Shown here piece after piece: positions 26,962-35,425 of a stretch of DNA of 64,000 bases. The notes under the pieces were generated by a model. That model saw nothing but the letters and a program-made list of their open reading frames with translations. It had not been told where the DNA came from and did not search any database. The translations under genes and the position numbers were made by a program. Numbering within the stretch: the stretch's first letter is position 1; every line of letters starts with the position of its first letter. The DNA is from Alistipes sp. (GTDB lineage: Bacteria > Bacteroidota > Bacteroidia > Bacteroidales > Rikenellaceae): positions 1 through 64,000 of the forward strand of contig JAFYXB010000037.1 in the NCBI GenBank assembly GCA_017546345.1, written 5' to 3'.

Positions 26962-29667
26962 TTACTTGCCGAGGTACTCCTTAGATACCACGAACTTAAC
27001 CTTTGACAAATCGGTCATAGTAAGGCTCATTGTGAACTCGCCGCTCTCCTCTACAACGAGTGTACCCGACTTAGCTGTCTTTGACTCGCCATTGACAACG
27101 ATGTTGTTTGTTGCGAAGTATGATGAAAGCTCACCAACCTGACCGATTGAAACCCAAGTGTATGTACCTGGAGTAACAACGAGCGTCTGATTATCTACAG
27201 CATCTGCGTTGATGTAGAGGTGTGCCTGGTTGCCATCGTTGTCATAGAGCTTGAAGATGCGTGCGTGAAGCGTATCATCCTGGCCACCATCATTGTATTG
27301 TGTTACATTTACAACGCTCTCCTTAACCTCTGAGTTCGCCTCGTTAAGCTTACCGTTGAAGATAATGCCATAAGTCTCGTTAGTGTCGCGGTTAACGATA
27401 GAGAGCTTAATGGTGTATGAACCATTCTTCTCAGTTACAGACATCTCGCCATTGCCAGCATATACATCTGCACCATTGATCTTAACGCGGTATGTAGAGA
27501 ACTTCTCAGGTGTGCTATTTGAGATAGTGTACTGACCGCCCCACTTGTAATCGCCAGCAGCCAATGTTGTCTCGGTAGCTACATCAGTGCAGAAGTGTAC
27601 CTCCATAGAGAAGCCCTCGCCAGATACGATGTAGTAGTTGCTCCAGAATGAGCTGTTGTAACCGCCCCACATCCACTGAGTAGCAACGTGTGTAGGCTCG
27701 AACTCCTCCTCTGCTACATTTGCACCAAGGCCCTCGATCTTACCTGTCCAAGAGCCAGTCGCAACATACTCCTTACCGAAGAGAAGGTTGTTGAATGTGA
27801 ATGTGTAGGTGTCGTCAGCTGCGAGCTCAACTACGATAGAGTTCTCTGTTGAGTTGCTCTCCTGGTTGAACTTGTGGTTCTCGCCGTTTGCATACATATA
27901 GCTCTCAGGAGAGAGAGAACCACTGTAACCTGTAGCGTATGTGCCAGCAGGGATGTACTTCTCCTCAGTGAAGAATGTAGCGAAGAGCTGATAAGTGTCG
28001 TTTGCATCAGCGAATACTACCTGGATACCACCCGCTGTAGAGTGACCAAGGTGTGCAACTGTGAACTGACACTCTGTGATATCATCTGCAACCTCCTTAC
28101 CACGCTGTACGATGCGGATATGCTGCTCCTGAGTACCGTAAACAAGGTAGATCTTAGCCTCACGCTGTGTAGTCTCGTTGTTTGCGCTTACGAAGTAGTT
28201 AACAACCGTGTCAGTTGTAGATGAGATAGTTACCCAATCAGCACCACCCTCGATACGTGTCTCGAGCTCTACGCTCTTCGAAGGATTATCGATAGTGTAG
28301 GCGATCTCGCCCTTGCCACCCTCAGCCTCGAAGCTTCTTACAGGATCAGAAGTGATAGTGAGTGTGTAGTTAGCCTCTTCCTCCTCCTCTTTCTCTTCCT
28401 CCTTTACTGCGCCTGCCTGCTTAACATTAGCCTCAACCTTAAGCTCACCATAGGTCAAAGTGATCTTAGCCTCGCGAGCCTCCTCAGTCTCGTTAGCAGC
28501 AACAGTATAGGTAACCTTGCTGTTCTTCTCGTCGATAGCAATCTTAGAGATCCACTCTGCCTTGCAATCAGTAGCAAGTGTAGTGCCCTCTACGGCGTTC
28601 TTAAGCTCGTATGTGAACTCGCCATTGCCACCCTCGGCTGCGAACTCCTTGGTAGCGCCAGACTTGAGTGTGAGCTCAGGCTCTGCGGGCTTCTCAGCAG
28701 CAGCCTGCTCAACAGCAACCTCGAATGAAAGATCGCCATAAGCAACCTTAACCTTTGCGTTGCGTGCCTCGTATGCCTCGTTAGCAGCTACGGTGAATGC
28801 AACCTCGCTATTAGTAGCATCCACAGCAATAGCAGATACCCATGCAGCCTCGCAAGTAGCCTTAACCTCAACGCCATCAGCAGGGTTGATAAGCTCATAC
28901 TTGATGGTGCCGTTGCCACCCTCAGCCGCGAACTTAACAGTAGTCTCAGACTTAAGGCTCAACGCTGGCTTATTCTCCTCAACGTGTGGCTTCTGCGAGA
29001 TAGTTGCCTCGCGAGTAATCTCAGCGTAAGTCAAGACGATCTTTGCGCTGCGTGACTCAGACTTAGTATTAGCCTCAACAGTGTAGGTCACCTTGCTCTC
29101 AGCAGCAACAACCTTGATATCCTTAATCCACTCAGCCTCGCAAGTAGCCTCGAGTGACTCGATAGGATAAACAGGAGCGCCCATCTCGAACTCGATCTCG
29201 CCATTGCCACCTACGGCCTCGAACTCAGCAGTCTCGCCAGCAACGATGTCGAATGAGATCTCATCTACAGGGACCTGTGCCTTGAGAGTAGTCATAGTAA
29301 CGGGTGCAGACTTAACTGCGCCACCCTTGTTTGAAGCTGCTGCGATGATGCAGTACTCAGTCTCGGGAGTAAGACCGCTAACCACTACGGGCTCGCTCTG
29401 CTCCAATGCCAAAGCTACGCCGTCAGCGAGGATTGCCTCAGCCTCGGGAGCTGTCTCCGATGACTCGAAAACTACGTAAGCGAGCTTCTCGGCATCGATA
29501 GCGCTAACTGTGAACGAGAGAGTTGTCTCGCCAGCCTCGCCCTTTGATACACCCACGGTAGGAGGTGTAACAACCTCATCACCCTTGTTGTCACAAGAGC
29601 TAAAAAGTGTTGCTGCAAGCAACATAGGCATTGCAAACAACATCTTAACTAATGAATTGATTCTCAT
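26962..29667 (-). CDS. BACON-domain lipoprotein with an N-terminal Fn3-like domain
   Basis: A 901-residue predicted lipoprotein starting MRINSLVKMLFAMPMLLAATLFSSC (lipidated Cys25) and then DNKGDEV. Residues about 35-130 look like a fibronectin type III domain (LSFTVSAIDAEKLAYVV ... VSGLTPETEYCIIAAASNKGG). Four BACON repeats follow (about 135-515), with a Glu/Lys-rich linker between repeats 3 and 4, and then a C-terminal region of about 380 residues rich in Tyr, Gly and Thr that is unrelated by eye to that of the neighbour. The start at 29667 is chosen because the longer frame would begin inside the promoter. Surface location and polysaccharide or mucin binding are inferences from the family. 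Confidence 0.85.
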   Translation of the reverse strand: MRINSLVKMLFAMPMLLAATLFSSCDNKGDEVVTPPTVGVSKGEAGETTLSFTVSAIDAEKLAYVVFESSETAPEAEAILADGVALALEQSEPVVVSGLTPETEYCIIAAASNKGGAVKSAPVTMTTLKAQVPVDEISFDIVAGETAEFEAVGGNGEIEFEMGAPVYPIESLEATCEAEWIKDIKVVAAESKVTYTVEANTKSESRSAKIVLTYAEITREATISQKPHVEENKPALSLKSETTVKFAAEGGNGTIKYELINPADGVEVKATCEAAWVSAIAVDATNSEVAFTVAANEAYEARNAKVKVAYGDLSFEVAVEQAAAEKPAEPELTLKSGATKEFAAEGGNGEFTYELKNAVEGTTLATDCKAEWISKIAIDEKNSKVTYTVAANETEEAREAKITLTYGELKVEANVKQAGAVKEEEKEEEEEANYTLTITSDPVRSFEAEGGKGEIAYTIDNPSKSVELETRIEGGADWVTISSTTDTVVNYFVSANNETTQREAKIYLVYGTQEQHIRIVQRGKEVADDITECQFTVAHLGHSTAGGIQVVFADANDTYQLFATFFTEEKYIPAGTYATGYSGSLSPESYMYANGENHKFNQESNSTENSIVVELAADDTYTFTFNNLLFGKEYVATGSWTGKIEGLGANVAEEEFEPTHVATQWMWGGYNSSFWSNYYIVSGEGFSMEVHFCTDVATETTLAAGDYKWGGQYTISNSTPEKFSTYRVKINGADVYAGNGEMSVTEKNGSYTIKLSIVNRDTNETYGIIFNGKLNEANSEVKESVVNVTQYNDGGQDDTLHARIFKLYDNDGNQAHLYINADAVDNQTLVVTPGTYTWVSIGQVGELSSYFATNNIVVNGESKTAKSGTLVVEESGEFTMSLTMTDLSKVKFVVSKEYLGK
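28400..29262 (-). repeat. Three-domain BACON block, copy B
   Basis: Repeats 1-3 of the four-repeat protein, collinear with repeats 2-4 of the neighbour at 25490-26335. Each repeat resembles its partner in the other gene more than it resembles its neighbours, pointing to duplication of the block as a unit. Block edges are approximate. Confidence 0.7.
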
Positions 29668-29778
29668 AGAACTAAAGTTTGTTTTAGGTTTATAAATTTG
29701 TTCTCTATTTGTTTCCGTTCTAATACTAACTAATCTCTCGCCCTCCAATACAGCAAACAATGAAGTGCGAATCAGCGA

Positions 29779-29808
29779 CAAATATACAAATATTTATGCA
29801 ATAAACAA
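29779..29808 (-). promoter_or_regulatory. Bacteroidetes-type promoter of the four-repeat BACON gene
   Basis: On the minus strand TTG (29808-29806), 19 nt, then TATATTTG (29786-29779): a full consensus match. The leader to the ATG at 29667 would be about 105 nt. Confidence 0.85.
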
Positions 29809-29834
29809 AAATATCGGCCACCTTCTTAAAAACG

Positions 29835-29869
29835 ACGGAGTCTGCCCCAACCTGTAGAGCAGACTCCGT
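29835..29869 (-). terminator. Terminator of the S9 peptidase gene
   Basis: A perfect 11-bp stem (ACGGAGTCTGC and its reverse complement) with a 13-nt loop, followed on the minus strand by CGTTTTTAAG. It lies 25 nt after the peptidase stop. Confidence 0.88.
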
Positions 29870-29893
29870 GAAAAAGATATTAGCTAAGATCGC

Positions 29894-32005
29894 TTACTTG
29901 AGATACTTGTCCAACCAGCTGAAGAACTCGCGGTTCCAAACTACTGAGTTCTGTGGCTGGAATACCTGATGTGCCTCATTCTCAAATGATACAAGGCGTG
30001 CGTCGATGCCCTGAACGCGTGCTGCAGTGAAGGCCTCCAACGACTGTGAGTAAGGAATACGATAATCCTTCTCGCCTGTGATAATCATGATAGGGCTATC
30101 CCAGTTGCCAACGAGCTTGTGGGGTGAGTTAGCATACGAGCGCATAGCTGTAGCGTTGTCCTTCTCCCAGTATGCACCACCGTAGTCGTTCGTTACAAAG
30201 AAGAGCTCCTCGGTGTGGCCATACATTGACTCGAAGTTGAAGATACCGCAGTGAGCGATGAACGCCTTGAAACGACCCTCGTGTACACCTGCAAGGTAGT
30301 ATGTCGAGTAGCCACCATACGAAGCACCAACGCAAGCGCGGTGATCTGTGTCTACCCATGGCTCCTTCGATACCTCGTCGATAGCTGCAAGATAATCGCG
30401 GATGTTCTGACCTGAGTAATCGCCTGAAATCTGATCGGTCCACTCCTGGCCGAATGATGGACAGCCACGGCGGTTAGGTGCTACGATAACATAGCCCTGA
30501 GCAGCCATAAGCTGGAAGTTCCAACGGTAGCTCCAGAACTGCGATACGGTGCTCTGAGGACCACCCTGGCAGTAGAGCAATGTAGGATACTTCTTCTCGG
30601 GATCGAAGTTAGGAGGAAGGATTACCCATGTGAGCATCTCCTTGCCATCGGTAGTCTTGATCCAGCGCTTCTGAACCTCGCCGAAGGCAATGTTGTCGTA
30701 AACCTCGCGGTTTACATCTGTAAGCTGAGTAAGAGCACCTGTCTCAAGGTTCACGTCGTAGAGCTCAACAGCCTTCGAGATGGTGTTCATGTTGGCTACG
30801 ATACGGCCATTTGCCATTGTGAAGGTGTTGATATCGTGGTCACCCTCGGTGATGAACTCGAGGTTGCCCTGAAGATCGATGCGTGCCACCTGGTGTGTGC
30901 CGCGCCAAGGTACGATGAAGTAGATAGTCTCGTTGTCGGCCCATGCAACCTCCGTAGCGCAGAGGTCGTGGTTGCGAGTGATGTAGTCGGCCTTGTTTGT
31001 ATCGAGGTCGAATACCCAAAGACGCTGCTGGTCAGCCTCGTTGCCAGGACGACGCTGTGAGCGGAATGCTACCTTACGGCCGTCGGGTGAGAATACGGGA
31101 TACTTGTCATAACCTACGAACTTCTCCTCGGCAGAAGCAGCCTCCTTCGAGAGGTTGCGTGTAGTAGCTGTTGCGAAGTCGTAGAGGAATACGTCAGAGT
31201 CGGTAGAGAGTGCATACTCCGTACCCTTCAATGGCTTGCAAGTGTAGGCAAGCATCGAGCCGTCGGGTGAGAGACGAATCTCGGCAGTGTCGAAGTAGGG
31301 TGCAAGAGGAGCATCCCAAGCTGACTCTGCGCCGATGATATCTACGCCCTCTGAAATCTTGCCATTAGCGTAGTCTGCAGCGAAGATGTGGAGGTATGAA
31401 CCGTCATCCCAGTAGTCCCAGTGGCGTACCATAAGGTCGTCGTAGATGCGCACCTTAGAGTGCTGCATATCGGCATACTTATCCGAGCCCTTGAGAGGCG
31501 CAACCTTCACGCGCTGAACATAGAATGCCTTGTCGCCAGCGATGCCGAAGCCCTCGACATCCTTCTCGAAGGCTGTGAGCTGACGTACATTCTCGCCGTT
31601 AGCATCCATAGCCCACACCTGAGCCGAGCCTGTGCGGTTAGAGATAAAGGCGATGGTGTTGGCGTCTACCCACTGAGGTGCGCTATTCGACGAGCGGTTG
31701 TCTGTTAGGGCCTTCTCCTCGCCTGTTGCCATATCCTTGATCCAGATTGTTGTGAGGCCACGATTCTCCTCCATGTTGTACTCTGTAACGGTGTAAAGGA
31801 GCTTCGATGCGTCTGCTGATAGAGTCTGCGCACCGATACGTGCCATCTTCCACATCACCTCGGGGGTGAGTAGACCAGCATCCTTCTCGGCCTGTGTCAG
31901 CGAATTGTCGATAACAAGTGGCTTGGGGGCATTGCCACCCTGCTCACTGCACGCGCCAAGGGCGAGAAGTGCTGAGAATGTCATAAGAAATAGAATTTTT
32001 TTCAT
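29894..32005 (-). CDS. S9-family prolyl oligopeptidase-type peptidase, lipoprotein (DPP5/acylaminoacyl-like)
   Basis: Serine peptidase with a lipoprotein signal (MKKILFLMTFSALLALGAC, Cys19), so it is probably membrane-anchored in the periplasm or on the surface. The first 400 or so residues are beta-propeller repeats (SPDGSMLAYT, VFSPDGRKVAFRS, WADNETIYF). The C-terminal alpha/beta-hydrolase domain has the full triad: Ser562 in GASYGGYS, Asp647 in GEKDYRIP and His679 in ENEAHQVF. Length 703 is normal. The arrangement fits DPP5 or acylaminoacyl-peptidase-like members; the exact specificity is open. A single gene with its own terminator; with the S46 enzyme it suggests peptide feeding. Confidence 0.92.
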   Translation of the reverse strand: MKKILFLMTFSALLALGACSEQGGNAPKPLVIDNSLTQAEKDAGLLTPEVMWKMARIGAQTLSADASKLLYTVTEYNMEENRGLTTIWIKDMATGEEKALTDNRSSNSAPQWVDANTIAFISNRTGSAQVWAMDANGENVRQLTAFEKDVEGFGIAGDKAFYVQRVKVAPLKGSDKYADMQHSKVRIYDDLMVRHWDYWDDGSYLHIFAADYANGKISEGVDIIGAESAWDAPLAPYFDTAEIRLSPDGSMLAYTCKPLKGTEYALSTDSDVFLYDFATATTRNLSKEAASAEEKFVGYDKYPVFSPDGRKVAFRSQRRPGNEADQQRLWVFDLDTNKADYITRNHDLCATEVAWADNETIYFIVPWRGTHQVARIDLQGNLEFITEGDHDINTFTMANGRIVANMNTISKAVELYDVNLETGALTQLTDVNREVYDNIAFGEVQKRWIKTTDGKEMLTWVILPPNFDPEKKYPTLLYCQGGPQSTVSQFWSYRWNFQLMAAQGYVIVAPNRRGCPSFGQEWTDQISGDYSGQNIRDYLAAIDEVSKEPWVDTDHRACVGASYGGYSTYYLAGVHEGRFKAFIAHCGIFNFESMYGHTEELFFVTNDYGGAYWEKDNATAMRSYANSPHKLVGNWDSPIMIITGEKDYRIPYSQSLEAFTAARVQGIDARLVSFENEAHQVFQPQNSVVWNREFFSWLDKYLK

Positions 32006-32047
32006 AAATTAAGTGTTATAGTTATAAGTTATTTATGTCGTTTTTCG

Positions 32048-32055
32048 TACCTTTG
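32048..32055 (+). promoter_or_regulatory. -7 element close to the Nudix start codon
   Basis: TACCTTTG matches TAnnTTTG and ends 10 nt before the ATG at 32066. The transcript would then have at most about 7 nt of leader. No TTG lies at the usual distance upstream. Confidence 0.55.
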
Positions 32056-32065
32056 CACCAACGTT

Positions 32066-32698
32066 ATGAGTTGTCGCAATAGTTATACTATCCACATTGG
32101 CGATGCGCGTGTGGTCATCTGCTCCGAGCCACTTGCTGAGGAGCACGCCTTGGTTGTGCCCGATGCAGAGTGTACGTTTTCGCGAGCGAAAATAGTAAAA
32201 AAAGTTGAAACTAACAAACTTATAGCTCTAATAACTCCCAATCCAGAGCTTGCGTTCGAGCGATTGAAAGAGCAGTTTGTGGTCGTTGAGGCGGCAGGAG
32301 GTGCGGTGCTTAATGAGTATGACGAGTTGCTGATGATACGCCTTCGAGAGCGTTGGGATCTGCCTAAGGGCCATGTCGAGGCGGGCGAGAGTAGTAGAGA
32401 GGCGGCGCTCAGAGAGGTCGAGGAGGAGTGTGGTGTCAGAGGAGAGACAGTTGGTAATGAACCACTTGCCGAAACGTGGCACGCCTACGATACCTATGGT
32501 CGCTGGGAGCTAAAGCGTACTGCGTGGTGGCAGATGCGAGCTGCGAAGAGTGCTACGCAGGCGCAGGCTGCGGAGGGTATAACCGTTGCGGAGTGGTGTC
32601 CGATGTCGATTGTCGAGGAGCACCTCACGCAGAGCTATCGCACAATTAAAGAGGTGGTCGCTGCGTTATCTCTAAAAATGAAGAATTGCTATGAATAA
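32066..32698 (+). CDS. Nudix hydrolase
   Basis: A 210-residue protein with a complete Nudix box, G102 to V124: GHVEAGE, seven residues, REVEEECGV. This site binds metal and hydrolyses nucleoside diphosphates linked to some other group; the substrate cannot be predicted. An N-terminal domain of about 70 residues precedes the catalytic part and carries no motif I know. The gene overlaps porX by 8 nt, so both are made from one transcript. The start codon is the only plausible one, which makes the mRNA nearly leaderless. Confidence 0.92.
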   Translation: MSCRNSYTIHIGDARVVICSEPLAEEHALVVPDAECTFSRAKIVKKVETNKLIALITPNPELAFERLKEQFVVVEAAGGAVLNEYDELLMIRLRERWDLPKGHVEAGESSREAALREVEEECGVRGETVGNEPLAETWHAYDTYGRWELKRTAWWQMRAAKSATQAQAAEGITVAEWCPMSIVEEHLTQSYRTIKEVVAALSLKMKNCYE

Positions 32699-34250
32699 GA
32701 TACTCTGGGTAGATGATGAGATAGATTTGCTTAAACCGCACGTGATGTTCCTTACGGCTAAGGGCTATGAGGTCGATACGTGTAACAATGGCTACGATGC
32801 TGTGGATATGATAGGCTCTACGGCCTACGATCTTGTCATCCTCGATGAGATGATGCCTGGTATGACGGGCCTTGAGACGCTACCTCTAATCAAAGCGGCT
32901 CGCCCTTCGTTGCCCGTAATCATGGTTACGAAGAGCGAGGAGGAGAATATTATGGATAAGGCCATAGGTTCGAAGATTGCCGACTACATCATCAAACCCG
33001 TAAACCCTAATCAGGTGTTGCTCTCGATAAAGAAAAATCTGCACTCGCAACAGCTTGTTACAGAGCAGACTACCGCAGATTATCGCTCGGAGTTTGGTCG
33101 CATAGCGGCACAGCAGCAGGCGGCAACATCGTTTGCGGAGTGGGGGCAGCTTTATCGTAAGATTGTGGGCTGGGAGATTGAGCTTGCTGGCTCGTCGGAT
33201 AAGAGTATTGGTGAGGTGCTTGGTTATCAGAAGAATGAGGCTAATCAGGAGTTCTGCAAGTATATACGTCGTAACTACTACGATTGGATAAACCGTCGTG
33301 TAGCAGATGATGAGATCCCGGTAATGTCGCATACGCTGATGCGTCGTCGCATCTTGCCAGAGGTGGATAGTGCTGAGCATACGACACTTATCCTCATTGA
33401 CAATATGCGCTACGATCAGTGGCGAACAATAGAGCCTCTGTTGCGTGGATATTACGATACGGAGGTTGATGACTTCTATTGCGCTATTCTGCCTACGGCG
33501 ACGCAGTATGCGCGTAACGCCCTCTTCTCGGGACTTATGCCGCTGGCCATAGATAAACTGATGCCCGAGAAGTGGCTCAATGACAACGAGGATGGCGGTA
33601 AGAATATGTACGAGGAGGAGTTCTTGCGTCGTCTGGTTGCGCAGTCGGGTCGCGATATAAAGATGTCGTTTGATAAGTTGGTGCGCCCCGAGGCTGGTCG
33701 TAAGCTTTTGGATAATATGCAGCGTATCTACGATGCCCGTTTCTCGGTGATTATTTATAACTTCCTCGATATTCTGTCGCACGCCCGTACCGAGACCGAT
33801 ATTATCCGCGATTTGACCGATGATGAGGCGGCATTCCGCTCGCTCACGCGTTCGTGGTTCGAACATTCGGAGCTCTACACTATGCTAAAGCTGCTTGCCG
33901 AGCGAGGTCACAAGGTGATTATTACCTCGGATCATGGTACTATACGTGTGGACAACCCTGTGCGAGTTACGGGTGATAGGGAGACCTCGCCAAACTTGCG
34001 CTACAAGACGGGTCGCAATCTCGCGTATAACGCGCGCGATGTATATGAGGTGCAGCGCCCTGAGGATGTGCAGCTACCATCGGGCCGTCTGACATCGAGC
34101 TACATTTTTGCGTATAACCGCGACTTTTTGGTATATAACAACGACGCAAATAAGTTTATACGCTACTATAAAAATACGTTCCAGCACGGCGGAATATCGA
34201 TGGAGGAGATGATAGTGCCGTTCGTGGTGCTTAAGTCGAAGAATAAATAG
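32691..34250 (+). CDS. porX: PorX, response regulator with PglZ-type effector domain
   Basis: Two-component response regulator that, in Porphyromonas and Flavobacterium, is paired with the kinase PorY and controls type IX secretion. The receiver domain (1-120) is intact: acidic pocket DDE (8-10), phospho-acceptor Asp52 in LDEMMPGM, and Lys81 in VTK. Instead of a DNA-binding domain the rest (about 200-519) is an alkaline-phosphatase-like PglZ domain, seen in LILIDNMRYDQW, PTATQYARNALFSGLMP and ITSDHGTIRVDNP, whose Asp and His residues should bind zinc. The 519-residue length matches known PorX. No porY or por structural gene lies in this window. It overlaps the Nudix gene and precedes tsaE by 11 nt. 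Confidence 0.94.
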   Translation: MNKILWVDDEIDLLKPHVMFLTAKGYEVDTCNNGYDAVDMIGSTAYDLVILDEMMPGMTGLETLPLIKAARPSLPVIMVTKSEEENIMDKAIGSKIADYIIKPVNPNQVLLSIKKNLHSQQLVTEQTTADYRSEFGRIAAQQQAATSFAEWGQLYRKIVGWEIELAGSSDKSIGEVLGYQKNEANQEFCKYIRRNYYDWINRRVADDEIPVMSHTLMRRRILPEVDSAEHTTLILIDNMRYDQWRTIEPLLRGYYDTEVDDFYCAILPTATQYARNALFSGLMPLAIDKLMPEKWLNDNEDGGKNMYEEEFLRRLVAQSGRDIKMSFDKLVRPEAGRKLLDNMQRIYDARFSVIIYNFLDILSHARTETDIIRDLTDDEAAFRSLTRSWFEHSELYTMLKLLAERGHKVIITSDHGTIRVDNPVRVTGDRETSPNLRYKTGRNLAYNARDVYEVQRPEDVQLPSGRLTSSYIFAYNRDFLVYNNDANKFIRYYKNTFQHGGISMEEMIVPFVVLKSKNK

Positions 34251-34261
34251 AACAATATATT

Positions 34262-34675
34262 ATGGAGAGAGTAATTACAATTGATTCGCTCGATGAGCTC
34301 GACTCGGTTGCCGAGGCGGTTCTCGAGTCGCTTGATGACCGTACGGTAGTGGCCTTCGATGCCCCTATGGGCGCAGGTAAGACTACGCTTATCAGCCGTA
34401 TAGCTGCGCAGCTTGGTGCCGAGGATGATGTTACAAGCCCTACGTTTGCGATTGTCAATCAGTATGAGGGTGAGCGCACGATATACCACTTCGATATGTA
34501 TCGTATCGAGCGTCCCGAGGAGGCTTTGGATTTTGGTTGCGAGGAGTATCTTGCATCGGGAGAGTTGTGCTTGGTGGAGTGGCCCGAGAAGATAGAGGCG
34601 CTGCTTCCAGATGATACGATGGTGGTTAAGATCGAAATCCTTGGCGACGAGGAGCGACGCTTCATTATCAGATAA
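34262..34675 (+). CDS. tsaE: tRNA threonylcarbamoyladenosine biosynthesis ATPase TsaE
   Basis: Small ATPase needed, with TsaB, TsaC and TsaD, for the t6A modification at position 37 of ANN-decoding tRNAs. The 137-residue length is typical. The P-loop is APMGAGKTT (about residues 34-42). Other hallmarks are SPTFAIVNQYEG, YHFDMYRIERPEEALDFGCEEYL and LVEWPEKIEALLP. It follows porX by 11 nt, a pairing I believe recurs in Bacteroidetes. Confidence 0.95.
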   Translation: MERVITIDSLDELDSVAEAVLESLDDRTVVAFDAPMGAGKTTLISRIAAQLGAEDDVTSPTFAIVNQYEGERTIYHFDMYRIERPEEALDFGCEEYLASGELCLVEWPEKIEALLPDDTMVVKIEILGDEERRFIIR

Positions 34676-34682
34676 AAATAGT

Positions 34683-34690
34683 TATCTTTG
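34683..34690 (+). promoter_or_regulatory. -7 element of the SRPBCC gene
   Basis: TATCTTTG, 19 nt before the ATG at 34710. The triplet at the -33 place is TTC rather than TTG, so the match is partial. Confidence 0.6.
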
Positions 34691-34709
34691 TGGCTCAAAC
34701 TGAAAAATT

Positions 34710-35120
34710 ATGGAAAAGTACGAATCGAAACAACAACGCATAAATCACCCCGCAGCGCTTATTTTCCCCGTCATCTCACGATTGGATATGCTTAGTCCAG
34801 CAATGAAGGATAAGGTTGAGGATTGGCAGGCGGATGAGGATAGCTGCTCGTTCAAGGTAAAGGGCTTTAATGTGGGCTTGCGTATCGCAGAACGTGTTGA
34901 GAATAAACACGTTAAAATCGTGGCAGATGGCAATGGTGTACCTATCGACTTTACATTCTGGATCCAGCTTCACGAGGTTGATGCCCACGATACCCGCGTG
35001 CGTATGGTGCTCCATGCCGAGCTAAATATGATGATGCGCATGATGATCGGTGGCAAAATCCAGTCGGGATTGGATCAGGCTGTCGAGGGTCTTGCAACGG
35101 CACTTAACAGCTTCAGATAG
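34710..35120 (+). CDS. SRPBCC-fold (START/polyketide cyclase-like) protein
   Basis: A 136-residue protein that looks like a helix-grip fold of the SRPBCC superfamily: an N-terminal strand, the helix segment HPAALIFPVISRLDMLSPAMKD, a set of beta strands (SCSFKVKGFNVGLRIAERVENKHVKIV ... FTFWIQLHEVDAHDTRVRMVLHAEL) and a long C-terminal helix rich in Met (NMMMRMMIGGKIQSGLDQAVEGLATAL). Such folds bind hydrophobic ligands. The ligand and role are unknown. It has its own promoter element just after tsaE and no clear terminator after it. Confidence 0.75.
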   Translation: MEKYESKQQRINHPAALIFPVISRLDMLSPAMKDKVEDWQADEDSCSFKVKGFNVGLRIAERVENKHVKIVADGNGVPIDFTFWIQLHEVDAHDTRVRMVLHAELNMMMRMMIGGKIQSGLDQAVEGLATALNSFR

Positions 35121-35251
35121 CCTCAAATAGACTTTTTGTGGCACTATATCAGGGGTTTCGAGCTCTCTTGATAGACGGATTGAAGGCCTCTTGGGTAAGT
35201 TGTAAAAGAGTCTATGTTATTGTAGCAAAATAGATTATTTTCTCTTTTTTG

Positions 35252-35282
35252 TTGCAAATTAACGCAATATGCTTTATATTTG
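35252..35282 (+). promoter_or_regulatory. Bacteroidetes-type promoter upstream of HU
   Basis: TTG at 35252-35254, 20 nt, then TATATTTG at 35275-35282. It lies about 140 nt before the HU ATG, so the transcript has an unusually long leader. The stretch 35121-35251 is AT-rich; I saw no other signal in it. Confidence 0.82.
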
Positions 35283-35286
35283 CACG

Positions 35287-35382
35287 CTCAAATTATCCCT
35301 ATGGGGTTTATAGGTGGCTACTTGGTGGGTTTGGTGTGGCTGCCGATGAGAGCTAAAGCTCTGCTTAGGTGGGGCGTTTTTT
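35287..35382 (+). ncRNA. Candidate structured leader or small RNA ahead of HU
   Basis: From the predicted transcript start to a run of six Ts (35377-35382) is about 95 nt of markedly G-rich sequence in an otherwise AT-rich gap. A hairpin AGAGC-TAAA-GCTCT lies at 35349-35362, and GGTGGC can pair with GCTGCC further along. The run of Ts could end a short RNA, with read-through giving the HU mRNA. I could not match it to a family I know. It may be a separate small RNA, a leader that controls HU, or simply an untranslated region. Confidence 0.4.
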
Positions 35383-35425
35383 AGAGTATATTGGTTACAA
35401 AAATTATAAATTATTAAACAAGATT

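Noticed and set aside
23733..29667. BACON repeats as evidence of an assembly error
   Set aside because: The two genes differ in signal peptide, number of repeats and C-terminal modules, and the matching blocks differ at many bases; a duplicated assembly would be closer to identical.
35287..35382. Signal recognition particle RNA or 6S RNA before HU
   Set aside because: The conserved SRP loop motifs are absent, and the closing stem and central bubble of 6S RNA could not be drawn convincingly, so it is left as an unnamed candidate.
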